Source of the DNA: Pseudovibrio sp. Tun.PSC04-5.I4
Lineage (GTDB): Bacteria; Pseudomonadota; Alphaproteobacteria; Rhizobiales; Stappiaceae
Reading direction: 5' to 3'
NCBI RefSeq assembly: GCF_900104145.1
Contig: NZ_FNLB01000006.1
Coordinates: forward strand, 1,571,001 to 1,635,000
DNA: 64,000 bases
The first letter of the stretch is position 1; the number at the start of each line of letters is the position of its first letter. The notes beneath the pieces were generated by a model. That model saw only the letters and a list, made by a program, of their open reading frames with translations, made no database searches and was not told where the DNA came from. The translations under genes and the position numbers were made by a program. This document shows, one piece after another, positions 18,591 through 28,800 of this stretch.

Positions 18591-18869
18591 CTAATCAAAG
18601 CCAATCACATCTCCGCCAATAAAGGCAGCAACGAAGGCAAAAACCAGTGAGCCAACCATGGCTATAACGGCCTGATCGACATATTCATTTCCAAGGGAAA
18701 CCTCAAATCCAGAGAACTCGATCAGGTAAATCCCTGAAATTCCACCAAGAAAACCGGCAATGATGATTATGCCGAATTCTCCGCCCATAACGGCCAACAC
18801 AATCACTGTCGCAACCACGGCGCAAACAGCAGATGTTGCCAGCCAGATAATGGAATTCATAAAGCCCAT
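18591..18869 (-). CDS. Small hypothetical membrane protein
   Basis: 92 residues with about three membrane helices (IIWLATSAVCAVVATVIVLAVMG, FGIIIIAGFLGGISGIYLI, AVIAMVGSLVFAFVAAFIGG). The frame is mostly hydrophobic and glycine-rich, and an AAAAGGAGAAG stretch precedes the ATG, so it is probably translated. It looks like a small multi-pass inner-membrane protein of unknown function. It sits between lpdA and lipA on the same strand, where most relatives have no such gene. Confidence 0.65.
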   Translation of the reverse strand: MGFMNSIIWLATSAVCAVVATVIVLAVMGGEFGIIIIAGFLGGISGIYLIEFSGFEVSLGNEYVDQAVIAMVGSLVFAFVAAFIGGDVIGFD

Positions 18870-18914
18870 GGGTCTTCTCCTTTTTTAAAGAAGACTACCG
18901 TGAAAGACTTAAGC

Positions 18915-18945
18915 CCCTCTCACTGGTTAGGATCCAGTGAGAGGG
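18915..18945 (-). terminator. Strong hairpin after lpdA
   Basis: A perfect 12-bp stem, CCCTCTCACTGG / CCAGTGAGAGGG, with a 7-nt loop, 8 bp past the lpdA stop. It lacks a U-tract, so it may stabilise the mRNA 3' end or attenuate rather than fully terminate. Confidence 0.6.
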
Positions 18946-18952
18946 ATTTGGT

Positions 18953-20395
18953 TTACATATTCAAAGCACGACCATAGGCGTCCAGAACACTTTCCTTCAT
19001 CATTTCAGAAAGCGTCGGATGCGGGAAGACTGTGTGCATCAGTTCTTCTTCGGTGGTTTCAAGACCCATCGCAACAACAAAACCCTGAATAAGTTCAGTT
19101 ACTTCGGTGCCCACCATGTGAGCGCCGAGCAGCTGACCGGTTTTTTTGTCAAAGATAGTCTTGACCAAACCTTCAGGCTCACCAAGCGCAATCGCTTTAC
19201 CGTTACCCATGAATGGGAAACGACCAACGCGGATCTCGTGACCAGCATCTTTTGCGCGCTGCTCAGTCAGACCAACAGAAGCCACCTGCGGATTACAGTA
19301 GGTACATCCAGGGATCTGATCACGCTTCATCGGGTGAACATCTTCGCCTGCGATCTTTTCGATACAGATCACACCTTCGTGTTCAGCCTTATGCGCCAGC
19401 ATTGGAGGACCAGCAACGTCACCAATCGCATAAACGCCAGGAACGTTCGTGCGGTTGAAGTCGTCAGTGGAGATGCAGCCACGGTCCGTTTTGATACCAA
19501 GCGTCTCAAGACCAAGGCTTTCGATGTTGCCAACAACGCCAACAGCAGAAATGAGCTTCTCAGCTGTAATTTCCTGCGTCTTGCCGTCTTTGGTTTCAAC
19601 AGTTGCCGTGATCTGGCCTTTGCCCTTCACAACCTTAGAAACCTTAGCTTCCATCACAAACTTGATGCCCTGCTTCTCCATTTGCTTTTTAGCAATCGCG
19701 GAAATTTCAGGATCTTCAACTGGCATGATGGTGGACATCATCTCAACAACGGTCACATCAGCGCCCATTGTCTTGTAGAAGGACGCAAATTCGATACCAA
19801 TAGCGCCAGAGCCCATCACAACAAGGGACTTAGGCATGGTTTCAGGCACCATTGCTTCAAAGTATGTCCAGATATTTTCTTTATCCGGCTCAATACCTGG
19901 AAGAACGCGTGGTTTCGCACCAGTCGCAACAATAACGTGCTTGGCAGAATACGTGCCATGCCCCTTAACACCCTTCGGTGTCGGGTGCTGAGGCTCCATA
20001 ACCGCTTTACTGGACGCACCAACAGTGATCTCACCCGGCTTGGTGAGCTTGGCTTCACCCCAGATGATATCAACCTTGTTCTTTTTCATCAGGTAGCTGA
20101 TGCCACCATTCAGCTGACCAGAAACACCGCGAGAGCGTTTCACAACAGCTTTTGCATCAAAGCTGATGTTTTCCGCACCAAGACCGTAGTCCTTCGCATG
20201 GTGCATGAAATGGTAAATCTCAGCAGAACGCAGCAGTGCCTTGGTCGGGATACAACCCCAGTTTAAGCAAATGCCACCCATGTGCTCACGCTCAACAATC
20301 GCAGTCTTGAACCCAAGCTGCGCGGAGCGAATTGCGGTTACGTAGCCACCAGGGCCCGAACCGATAATAATGACGTCGTAGGCGTTGCCACTCAT
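18953..20395 (-). CDS. lpdA: Dihydrolipoyl dehydrogenase (E3)
   Basis: 480 residues. An FAD flavoprotein that reoxidises dihydrolipoyl groups of the pyruvate dehydrogenase complex, passing electrons to NAD+. Motifs: FAD-binding DVIIIGSGPGGYVTAIRSAQLG, redox-active disulfide GGICLNWGCIPTKALL, NAD-binding VVMGSGAIGIEFASFY, second FAD motif VYAIGDVAGPPMLAHKA, and the catalytic His-Glu pair in HTVFPHPTLSE. I take the ATG at 20395 (CGAGG 8 nt upstream) rather than the TTG one codon earlier. Confidence 0.97.
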   Translation of the reverse strand: MSGNAYDVIIIGSGPGGYVTAIRSAQLGFKTAIVEREHMGGICLNWGCIPTKALLRSAEIYHFMHHAKDYGLGAENISFDAKAVVKRSRGVSGQLNGGISYLMKKNKVDIIWGEAKLTKPGEITVGASSKAVMEPQHPTPKGVKGHGTYSAKHVIVATGAKPRVLPGIEPDKENIWTYFEAMVPETMPKSLVVMGSGAIGIEFASFYKTMGADVTVVEMMSTIMPVEDPEISAIAKKQMEKQGIKFVMEAKVSKVVKGKGQITATVETKDGKTQEITAEKLISAVGVVGNIESLGLETLGIKTDRGCISTDDFNRTNVPGVYAIGDVAGPPMLAHKAEHEGVICIEKIAGEDVHPMKRDQIPGCTYCNPQVASVGLTEQRAKDAGHEIRVGRFPFMGNGKAIALGEPEGLVKTIFDKKTGQLLGAHMVGTEVTELIQGFVVAMGLETTEEELMHTVFPHPTLSEMMKESVLDAYGRALNM

Positions 20396-20422
20396 CAATT
20401 TAACCTCGCCAAATGGCCTCAG

Positions 20423-21280
20423 TTATTGAGGCTCCACATAAAGGTGGGAGAACTTCGAAAAATTCTCCAAAACGTATTCGGGCAGTTCTCCGCTGTCCTT
20501 TGTGACAAGCTTTCCTCTGCCATCACCTGCCTCCAGCCGCTCCAGCGTTCGCTGCGCACGACCAAGATAGGTGTCATTCATGTGTTCAGCGTGCGAGTAA
20601 GCCTCAAGTTTCGTAACCACCTTGTCCATGTCCCCCAAAAAGCTGAAGTGCCAGCTGGAGGAACGGAGCAATTTGCGTCGCATAGGTCGCCCATATCGGG
20701 TTGCTGCTTTCCATTGCCACAAAACCCGCTCCAACACCGCCGGAAGGCTCTTGCTTTGAAACGCCCGCTCTCGCCTGAGAGCTTGTGCGCCTTTGAAAAA
20801 CATCGCACTGATCAGTCTGGGGCATGAGGTAAAATCCGAGATATCGTCTTTGAAGTTAAGCCGGTACCGGAAAATATCTGAGCCAAAGAAAGTCAAACTG
20901 CGGGAACTTTTAGGATCATTTTTTGCCTTAAACAGTGCATCTGGCTTTGGAATTTCATCCACGTCAGAAACAAGGATCAGGTCGTGAACCTCAAGATCAT
21001 GCAGGCCGCGCTCTATGCAGTCGCGTTGGTGGTACTCCCTTGTCCAAGCGTTTTGTGCGTTTATAGGCATATCATCGACAATCACATGCCGAATCTTGCT
21101 CATAAACGGCGCAAACCGCGACTTATTCTCAGCAAAAAAGAGAGGTTTTTCCTGCCCTGCAAAGGTTTTAGTCGCCTCCACAAGAATGAACTCATCCACC
21201 ACATTGAAAAGTTCACCTAAGCGAATTTCCAGCGTATCGAGTTCATTGAAAAACGTGAAGCCATCGACAATTTTGACCAT
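20423..21280 (-). CDS. Glycosyltransferase family 17-like protein
   Basis: 285 residues. The opening KIVDGFTFFNELDTLEIRLGEL, then VVDEFILVEATKTFAG and DLILVSDVDEIPKPDAL (DVD at residues 106-108), match the GT17 family, named after the eukaryotic beta-1,4-N-acetylglucosaminyltransferase. In bacteria these are usually polysaccharide or LPS glycosyltransferases of unknown acceptor. No membrane segments. It lies between pdhC and lpdA in the same direction, a position that in related genomes holds nothing or another small gene. Its link to pyruvate metabolism is probably only transcriptional. Confidence 0.82.
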   Translation of the reverse strand: MVKIVDGFTFFNELDTLEIRLGELFNVVDEFILVEATKTFAGQEKPLFFAENKSRFAPFMSKIRHVIVDDMPINAQNAWTREYHQRDCIERGLHDLEVHDLILVSDVDEIPKPDALFKAKNDPKSSRSLTFFGSDIFRYRLNFKDDISDFTSCPRLISAMFFKGAQALRRERAFQSKSLPAVLERVLWQWKAATRYGRPMRRKLLRSSSWHFSFLGDMDKVVTKLEAYSHAEHMNDTYLGRAQRTLERLEAGDGRGKLVTKDSGELPEYVLENFSKFSHLYVEPQ

Positions 21281-21400
21281 TTTTCCTGGTCTCCTCGATC
21301 AATTGGACTTCAGTTTACTCCACTCTTTTTGCTCTCACCTACCACTTGGATTTACCGGCAGAAAACTAGGGGAACCCTAAGTTCTGCCGGTAGTCCTTAT

Positions 21401-22726
21401 TTAAACCAGCATAGACATCGGGTTTTCGATGTAGCCTTTGAAGGCCTGCAGAAGCTGTGCACCCAGCGCACCATCTACGGCACGGTGATCCGTAGAAAGG
21501 GTCACAGACATCACGGTTGCAACGACGATCTCGTCGCCCTTCACAACTGGACGCTTTTGACCTGCACCAACGGCAAGGATGGTTGCGTGCGGAGGATTGA
21601 TCACCGCTGCAAATTCCTTAACGCCGAACATACCAAGGTTGGAAACAGAGGTTGTTCCGCCCTGGAATTCCTGCGGCGCCAGCTTGCGCTCACGGGCACG
21701 CTTTGCCAGATCTTTCATTTCAACAGAAATGGTGGAAAGCGTTTTTTCTTCCGCACGGCGAATGATCGGAGTGATCAAGCCACCTTCAATGGAAACAGCA
21801 ACACCAACATCAGCGTGTTTGTGAACGACCATGCCACTTTCAAGGTAAGACGCATTGGCCGCAGGTACAGCCTTAAGCGCAAGAGCGTGAGCCTTGATGA
21901 CCAGATCGTTGACAGAAAGCTTGTAGGCAGGCTTGCCATCGCCATCTTTAGGAGCAGACGCGTTGAGCTGTCCGCGCAGAGCAAGCAAGGCATCCAGCTC
22001 ACACTCTACGGTAACGTAGAAATGTGGAACAGTTTGCTTGGATTCGGTCAGGCGCTTGGCAATAATCTTACGCATGCCGTCATGAGGAATAAGCTCATAG
22101 GAGCCTTCTTCAAACAGCTTCAAGGTCTGTTCGTCAGATGGACCAGAGGCAAGAACCTTCGGTGCTTCCGCAGTTTTAGGGGCAGCAGCTGCTGCCTTAG
22201 GCGCTTCAGCTTTACCGGTGCCAGCAGCAATCGCAGCCTCCACATCGCGCTTAACAACACGGCCCTTAGGGCCGGAGCCAGCAATCAATGCAATCTCAAG
22301 ACCGCTCTGTTTTGCAATACGGCGGGCCAGCGGTGAAGAGAACACACGCTCGCCAGAGGCTGCAACAGGGGCAGCTGACGCTGGCGCAACTTCAGTTGAA
22401 GCTGCAGGCGCGGCCGCAGTTGGAGCAGCCGCAGGTTTTGCACCCGGCACGGCTACAACGTCGTCGATTGCAGAAGCATCTTCGCCCTCTTCAAGCAGAA
22501 CAGCGATGCGCTCGTTTACTTTTACGCCTTCTGTTCCTTCGGCAACAAAAATCTTGCCAACAATACCTTCATCAATGGATTCAACTTCCATTGTGGCCTT
22601 GTCAGTTTCAATCTCAGCAATCACATCACCAGCTGAAACGGTATCGCCTTCTTTGACGAGCCATTTGGCCAGATTGCCCTCTTCCATAGTTGGAGAGAGA
22701 GCAGGCATCAAAATGTTGATAGACAT
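21401..22726 (-). CDS. pdhC: Pyruvate dehydrogenase E2, dihydrolipoyllysine acetyltransferase
   Basis: 441 residues in the normal E2 layout. A lipoyl domain (residues 1-78) has the lipoylated lysine in EIETDKATMEV. An Ala/Pro-rich linker follows, then a peripheral-subunit-binding domain (SSPLARRIAKQSGLEIALIAGSGPKGRVVKRD), a second Ala-rich linker, and the catalytic acetyltransferase core ending TLSTDHRAVDGALGAQLL, with the DHRxxDG histidine. It transfers acetyl groups to CoA. It follows pdhB by 17 bp. Confidence 0.97.
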   Translation of the reverse strand: MSINILMPALSPTMEEGNLAKWLVKEGDTVSAGDVIAEIETDKATMEVESIDEGIVGKIFVAEGTEGVKVNERIAVLLEEGEDASAIDDVVAVPGAKPAAAPTAAAPAASTEVAPASAAPVAASGERVFSSPLARRIAKQSGLEIALIAGSGPKGRVVKRDVEAAIAAGTGKAEAPKAAAAAPKTAEAPKVLASGPSDEQTLKLFEEGSYELIPHDGMRKIIAKRLTESKQTVPHFYVTVECELDALLALRGQLNASAPKDGDGKPAYKLSVNDLVIKAHALALKAVPAANASYLESGMVVHKHADVGVAVSIEGGLITPIIRRAEEKTLSTISVEMKDLAKRARERKLAPQEFQGGTTSVSNLGMFGVKEFAAVINPPHATILAVGAGQKRPVVKGDEIVVATVMSVTLSTDHRAVDGALGAQLLQAFKGYIENPMSMLV

Positions 22727-22743
22727 ATCTTCGCCCTTCAGCC

Positions 22744-24123
22744 CTAAGCGGTGTAAGTTACGGCTTTCACCGCATCAATGACGTCCTTGGTGTTTGGCAG
22801 AGCCAACTTTTCAAGGTTTGCAGCGTATGGCATCGGCACATCTTTGCCAGTCACACGCAGGATAGGTGCATCAAGCCAATCAAATGCTTCAGACTGAACG
22901 CGATAAGCGATTTCAGAGGAAACAGAACAGATTGGGTAGGCTTCTTCAACAGTCACCAAACGGCCAGTTTTGCGAACGGATTTAAGAACTGTGTCCATGT
23001 CCAAAGGACGAATGGTACGCAGATCAATCAGCTCAACAGAAATGCCCTGTTTTGCCATCTCATCACAAGCCTGCAACGCATAGGTCATGCCAATGCTCCA
23101 GGAAACGATGGTTACATCGGTACCTTCACGAACAACTTTCGCTTTTCCGATCGGTACAATGTAATCCGGCAGGTCCGGCACATCAAAGTGCTGACCGTAC
23201 AACATCTCGTTTTCTAGGAAGACAACCGGGTTCGGGTCCATGATCGCAGCTTTCAACAAACCCTTTGCATCAGCAGCAGAGTAAGGCTGAACCACTTTCA
23301 GACCCGGAATTGCAGCATACCAGGACGCGTAATCCTGCGAGTGCTGAGCACCCACACGCGTAGCTGCACCGTTCGCACCACGGAACACCATAGGTGCACC
23401 CATCTGACCGCCAGACATGTAAAGCGTCTTAGCAGCAGAGTTGATGATGTGATCAATCGCTTGCATCGCAAAGTTGAAGGTCATGAATTCAACGATTGGC
23501 TTCAAGCCAGCCATTGCAGCGCCAACGCCAAGACCTGTAAAGCCATGCTCAGTGATTGGCGTATCAATCACACGCTTTTCGCCAAACTCGTCCAAAAGAC
23601 CCTGAGAGATTTTGTAGGCGCCCTGATACTGAGCAACTTCTTCGCCCATCAGGAAGACTTTATCGTCCTTGCGCATTTCCTCAGCCATCGCGTCGCGCAA
23701 AGCTTCACGAACAGTCATGCTCACCATTTTGGTGCCAGCTGGAATGTCTGGATCAGCAAGATTAACCGATTCCACTGGCGCAGCTGGAGCCGCAGCCACA
23801 ACTGGCGCAGCCTCTGCAACAGGAGCAGGAACTGGTGCCGGAGCAGCAGAGCCAACTGTGTCAACAGCGGACGCATCATCGCCCTCTTCCAAAAGCACAG
23901 CGATAGGTGAGTTCACCTTCACGCCTTCCGTGCCTTCAGCAACAAGGATCTTGCCAAGAATGCCTTCATCCACAGCTTCTACTTCCATGGTTGCTTTATC
24001 GGTTTCGATTTCAGCAATCACGTCACCAGCAGAAACGGTGTCGCCTTCTTTTTTGACCCATTTGGAAAGCGTACCTTCCTCCATCGTCGGAGAAAGTGCA
24101 GGCATCAAAATTTGAACAGCCAT
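22744..24123 (-). CDS. pdhB: Pyruvate dehydrogenase E1 beta subunit with N-terminal lipoyl domain
   Basis: 459 residues. The first 80 or so are a lipoyl domain almost identical in style to that of PdhC (ETDKATMEVEAVDEG), followed by an Ala/Pro linker. The rest is the transketolase-like E1 beta subunit (VREALRDAMAEEM, FLMGEEVAQYQGAYKISQGLL, ITEHGFTGLGVGAAMAGL). The extra lipoyl domain on E1 beta is a known feature of alphaproteobacterial PDH. Works with PdhA to decarboxylate pyruvate using thiamine diphosphate. Confidence 0.97.
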   Translation of the reverse strand: MAVQILMPALSPTMEEGTLSKWVKKEGDTVSAGDVIAEIETDKATMEVEAVDEGILGKILVAEGTEGVKVNSPIAVLLEEGDDASAVDTVGSAAPAPVPAPVAEAAPVVAAAPAAPVESVNLADPDIPAGTKMVSMTVREALRDAMAEEMRKDDKVFLMGEEVAQYQGAYKISQGLLDEFGEKRVIDTPITEHGFTGLGVGAAMAGLKPIVEFMTFNFAMQAIDHIINSAAKTLYMSGGQMGAPMVFRGANGAATRVGAQHSQDYASWYAAIPGLKVVQPYSAADAKGLLKAAIMDPNPVVFLENEMLYGQHFDVPDLPDYIVPIGKAKVVREGTDVTIVSWSIGMTYALQACDEMAKQGISVELIDLRTIRPLDMDTVLKSVRKTGRLVTVEEAYPICSVSSEIAYRVQSEAFDWLDAPILRVTGKDVPMPYAANLEKLALPNTKDVIDAVKAVTYTA

Positions 24124-24140
24124 AATTTATTATCCCGACC

Positions 24141-25190
24141 TTAGAGCACGATATCTGTGTAGAGCTCAGATGCATCCGGCTCTGGATCGTTCGTTGCAAA
24201 CTCGGCAGAAGCTGCCACGATAGCACGGACTTCTTTATCGAGCGCTTTGAGGTCGTCCTCAGATGCCAATCCTTTTTCAAGGATACGAGCGCGAACCTGT
24301 TCAATCGGGTCATGCTCAGAACGCATCTTTTGAACTTCGTCTTTAGAGCGGTACTTGGCAGGATCAGACATGGAGTGACCACGGTAGCGGTAGGTCACCA
24401 TCTCAAGGATGTAAGGACCATTGCCAGAACGACACCATTCCATGGCATAGTCAGTCGCAGCTTTAACAGCGCGAACATCCATACCATCAACCTGCATACC
24501 CGGAATACCAAAGGACGAGCCACGCTGAGAAAGATCAGTCGTAGAAGACGCACGTTCAATGGAAGTGCCCATGCCATACTTGTTGTTTTCAATGACGTAG
24601 ATCACAGGCAGATCCCAAAGCTTCGCCATATTGAAGCTCTCGTAAACCTGACCCTGGTTTGCAGCGCCATCGCCAAAGAAGGCCATGGCAACTTTGCCGT
24701 TCTCTTTATAACGGTTGGCAAACGCCAAACCGGTACCTAACGAGACCTGCGCGCCAACAATGCCATGTCCGCCGTAAAATTCTTTTTCTTTGGAGAACAT
24801 ATGCATGGAACCGCCCTTACCTTTGGACAGACCTCCGCGGCGACCAGTCAGTTCGGCCATCACGCCGTTCGGGTCCATACCACAAGCAAGCATATGAGCA
24901 TGGTCACGGTAAGATGTGATCATCTGATCACCCTTTTCCTTGGCCATCTCCATTCCAACAACAACAGCTTCCTGTCCGATGTAAAGGTGACAGAAGCCAC
25001 CGATCAGACCCATACCGTAAAGCTGACCCGCCTTTTCTTCAAAGCGACGGATAAAAAGCATTTCGCGGTATGAACCGAGCTCTTCTTCCTGGGAGAAATC
25101 TGCAATTGGTGGCGTATTTTTTAGTGCGCCGCTGGCTTTGGAAGCGCTTTTAGCGCGACTGCCGGTAGACTTGGATTGAGTTCCAGCCAT
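24141..25190 (-). CDS. pdhA: Pyruvate dehydrogenase E1 alpha subunit
   Basis: 349 residues from the ATG at 25190 (MAGTQSKSTGS, with GAGG close upstream); a GTG 13 codons further up is less likely. The thiamine-diphosphate motif is GDGAANQGQVYESFNMAKLWDLPVIYVIENN. The SFGIPGMQVDGMDV and YRYRGHSMSDPAKYR segments are typical of E1 alpha; the latter is the phosphorylation loop of the eukaryotic homologue. First gene of the pdhABC cluster, with a palindrome about 120 bp upstream. Confidence 0.97.
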   Translation of the reverse strand: MAGTQSKSTGSRAKSASKASGALKNTPPIADFSQEEELGSYREMLFIRRFEEKAGQLYGMGLIGGFCHLYIGQEAVVVGMEMAKEKGDQMITSYRDHAHMLACGMDPNGVMAELTGRRGGLSKGKGGSMHMFSKEKEFYGGHGIVGAQVSLGTGLAFANRYKENGKVAMAFFGDGAANQGQVYESFNMAKLWDLPVIYVIENNKYGMGTSIERASSTTDLSQRGSSFGIPGMQVDGMDVRAVKAATDYAMEWCRSGNGPYILEMVTYRYRGHSMSDPAKYRSKDEVQKMRSEHDPIEQVRARILEKGLASEDDLKALDKEVRAIVAASAEFATNDPEPDASELYTDIVL

Positions 25191-25310
25191 GTGCCTCGTC
25201 TCTTTTGACGTGAATTGGTGACAGAACACTATCCCCCACAGCCTCTCTTGCCAATATCAGCAGAAACACTTGGGGATTAATGTATGTCATTGATTTATAT
25301 GGCATTTTCA

Positions 25311-25333
25311 AATTAACTCAAATTCAGTTAATT
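25311..25333. promoter_or_regulatory. Palindrome upstream of pdhA
   Basis: A perfect 8-bp inverted repeat, AATTAACT / AGTTAATT, with a 7-nt spacer, about 120 bp upstream of the pdhA start and inside a very AT-rich stretch. A further half-site GAGTTAA lies at 25354. It is a candidate operator or promoter region for the pdh cluster; the cognate regulator is not identified. Confidence 0.4.
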
Positions 25334-25374
25334 TATACAAATCAACCGAATTCGAGTTAATGCAATCTGATGTT

Positions 25375-25692
25375 TCAGTTGCGCATAATTGCAACTTCAT
25401 TCACATGCGCTAAATTCAGCGATGCGCGGGCACGTTCATCAACCATATCAGGATCTAGGCTTTCTGGATCCAACAACATGACACGGCGCTGCAAAAGCAT
25501 ACGCTCGGAACGCAATTCTCCCAATTGAAGTTCAAGCGCAAGAATCTCATGCTCGATCTGTGGACGCCCTACTAGCCCCAGCTCGCCATTCAACGCATGG
25601 AAAGCAAAGTAACAGAGCGCTCCAATGGCGAAACCCGGTACAACGAGATTCTTTAGATAGGAGTCTTTTCGCTGACGTGTTGTAGCTAGCAC
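25375..25692 (-). CDS. ftsB: FtsB/DivIC family cell-division protein
   Basis: 105 residues. A short cytosolic tail is followed by one membrane helix (FAIGALCYFAFHAL), a leucine-rich coiled coil (EHEILALELQLGELRSERMLLQRRVMLL), and a C-terminal segment typical of the septum-formation-initiator family. In alphaproteobacteria this gene commonly stands just before pdhA, as here. It would join the FtsQLB divisome subcomplex. Confidence 0.88.
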   Translation of the reverse strand: MLATTRQRKDSYLKNLVVPGFAIGALCYFAFHALNGELGLVGRPQIEHEILALELQLGELRSERMLLQRRVMLLDPESLDPDMVDERARASLNLAHVNEVAIMRN

Positions 25693-25845
25693 TGATTGAC
25701 CTACTCATTACAAAAACTGGTCACATGCTCGCACTATTTCACAACGCCCTTAACCAAGGGTTTCAGAACTCATATAAATACCGTTAATCCGCGAGAACCT
25801 TTCACCCACAACGTAAAAAACGCAAACCGATGCACATATCAACGC

Positions 25846-25871
25846 AAAACGGGGCAAGCATGCTCACCCCG
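25846..25871 (-). terminator. Hairpin terminator of mfd
   Basis: On the minus strand CGGGG pairs with CCCCG around an AGCATGCT-containing loop, followed by TTTTG. It lies 28 bp past the mfd stop. Confidence 0.65.
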
Positions 25872-25898
25872 CCCTCACAAGTATTTGTAATAACGTCT

Positions 25899-28800
25899 TT
25901 ATTCGGAAATCACCAACCGTGAGAGCTTAATCAGCACCGCAGCAGCCCCTTTCAAACGCGCGTCAGGCGTTGGCCAGTCTCGCGTTAACACGACCTTTTG
26001 ATCTGGGCGAATTTTTGCAAGAAAGCTCTGTTCTGCGATGTAAGATACCAACCCTGCCGGATTGCTGAATTCCCCATTGCGGAACGTGATCACAATTCCC
26101 TTCGGCCCAGCGTCAATCTTTTCAACATTCGCTTTGCGGCACAGCCCCTTGATGAAGACGATCTTCAAAAGGTGTTGAACCTCTTCCGGTAATGCGCCAA
26201 AACGGTCAATCAGTTCAGCGCCGAAGCCATCGATATCCTCAATATCAGTCAAGTCAGCAAGACGGCGGTAAAGCTCCAGACGCAGCAGCAAGTCAGGCAC
26301 ATAGCTCTCTGGAATGAGCACCGGCGTGCCGACAGAGATCTGCGGCGACCACTGCTCCTCTGCAAAGTCTTCCCCGCCGGACTTCAATTGTGCCACCGCT
26401 TCCTCAAGCATCTGCTGGTAAAGCTCAAACCCAACTTCCTTGATGTGGCCGGACTGCTCCTCACCCAAAATGTTACCCGCCCCGCGAATATCCAGATCAT
26501 GTGATGCCAATTGGAAACCCGCGCCTAATTTCTCAAGGCTTTGCAACACCTTAAGGCGGCGTTCCGCCGTAACTGTCAGCGTTTTATTGGCCGGAACCGT
26601 AAACAAGGCATAAGCTCTCGTCTTAGAACGTCCCACTCGCCCACGGATCTGGTAGAGCTGCGCCAAGCCGAACATGTCCGAACGGTGCACAATCAATGTG
26701 TTGGCGTTTGGTATGTCCAAACCAGATTCCACAATGGTGGTTGCTAAAAGCACATCGAACTTACCCTCATAAAAGGCATTCATGATGTCATCCAGCTCTC
26801 CCGCTGGCATCTGCCCATGAGCGGAAACCACTTTAACTTCAGGTACATTGTCCTCAAGGAAGGCCCTCACCTCAGCCAGATCGGACACACGCGGACACAC
26901 ATAGAAGCTCTGCCCACCGCGATAGTGCTCGCGCAACAAGCTTTCGCGGATAACCATCGGGTCAAACGGGGATATAAACGAGCGTATAGCGAGACGGTCG
27001 ACTGGAGGTGTCGCAATAAGGGAAAGCTCCCGAACGCCAGTCAGTGCCAATTGTAGGGTACGAGGAATCGGGGTCGCAGAGAGGGTAAGAACGTGAATAT
27101 CACTTTTCAGCTCTTTCAGTCGCTCCTTATGCTTCACACCGAAATGCTGTTCCTCATCAATAATGAGAAGCCCCAAGTCTCTGAAACCAATAGCCTTACC
27201 AAGAAGCGCGTGCGTTCCGATAACAATATCAACGGTCCCTTCCTTGATCCCTTTCTTGGTCTCGGAGAGTTGCTTACTGGGGACAAGTCGCGAGGCTTGC
27301 CGCACTTCAATCGGCAACCCATTAAAGCGATCCGCAAATGTTCTGTAATGCTGCCGCGCCAACAACGTCGTCGGAACAACAAGAGCAACCTGCCGACCAG
27401 ACATCGCAGCCAAAAACGCAGCACGCAGAGCAACTTCCGTCTTACCGAAGCCCACATCACCACAAATCAGGCGGTCCATAGGTCGCCCGGACGCCATGTC
27501 ATCAAACACAGCTTCAATAGCACTCATCTGGTCATCAGTCTCATCATAGACAAACAACGCAGAGAACTCGTCATAAGCTCCTTCCGGTGCCGTAATCGTC
27601 GGAGCCGTCCGCAAAGCCCGTTCTGCAGCAATCTTGATCAAGCCATCGGCAATCTCAAGAATTTGCTTTTTCATCTTGGCTTTACGGGCCTGCCATGCGC
27701 CGCCGCCAAGCTTATCTAATTGAACTTCCTGATCTTCTGAGCCGTAACGCGTCAGCAGTTCAATATTTTCAACGGGCAAGTAGAGCTTATCAGAGCCAGT
27801 ATATCGCAGTTCCAGACAATCATGCGGCGACCCAACAGCCTCAATCGTCTTTAGCCCGATAAAGCGACCAATACCGTGCTCCACATGCACAACAAGATCA
27901 CCGGGAGACAGCGCAGAAGCCTCAGTGAGAATATTGGCACCCTTGGACTTACGCCGGCGCTGACGAATAAGACGATCCCCAAGAATGTCCTGCTCTCCAA
28001 TGAAAGCAAGGTTATCTATCTCAAAGCCATGTTCCAGGCCCAGGAGAATAAGAGTTGTCAGCCCAGCGGGTACTTTGGAAAGCTCACTCTCGTTACCCGC
28101 ATACCCCGTCCGGTCCAGACCGTGATCTGCAAGCACCTGTGTCAGTCGTTCTCGCGAGCCTTCACTCCAGCAAGAAAGCACAACACGCTTGCCATCCTTA
28201 GCCATTTCTCCCACATGCTTGGACAGCGCATCAAAGATGTTCACATCGCCAGCAGCACGTTCCGCAGCAAAGTTACGCCCCTGTCGCCCCCCAAGATCAA
28301 GGCAGGTCTTCCCTGTTCCCGGAGGTTGAGCAAACGGGGACATCTGTGCAGAAGCCCTGTCCGCAATTGATGCGCCAAACTCATTGCCCAACAGGTACAG
28401 TGATACGGCAGGGATTGGCTTGTACGGCACCCCTGTAGACAGAGCCTTACTGTTCAACCCGTCCCGGCGCGCGCCAAAGTGCTCCTCAACCTGTTCCAGT
28501 CGCTCCTTGACCATTTCATCTGTATTTGCATCCAGAATAACGGGAACATCACCGATGTAATCAAACAGCGTCTCCAGCTTCTCATGGAACAACGGCAACC
28601 AGTGTTCCATACCCGCATAGCGCCGCCCCTCACTAATGGACTGATACAAAATATCTTCCGGCCCAGCGGCTCCAAAGGAGGTAACGTAGTTCCGGCGAAA
28701 CCTAGAGATTGTTTCAGGCTCAAGGATGATCTCACTCATAGGAACAAGAGTGAGCCCTTTCTTTTGTGCAAGCGTGCGTTGACTGTCAGTATCAAACGAG

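Noticed and set aside
19019..20266. 415-codon frame antisense to lpdA
   Set aside because: Shadow of a conserved gene; no family character and no ribosome-binding site.
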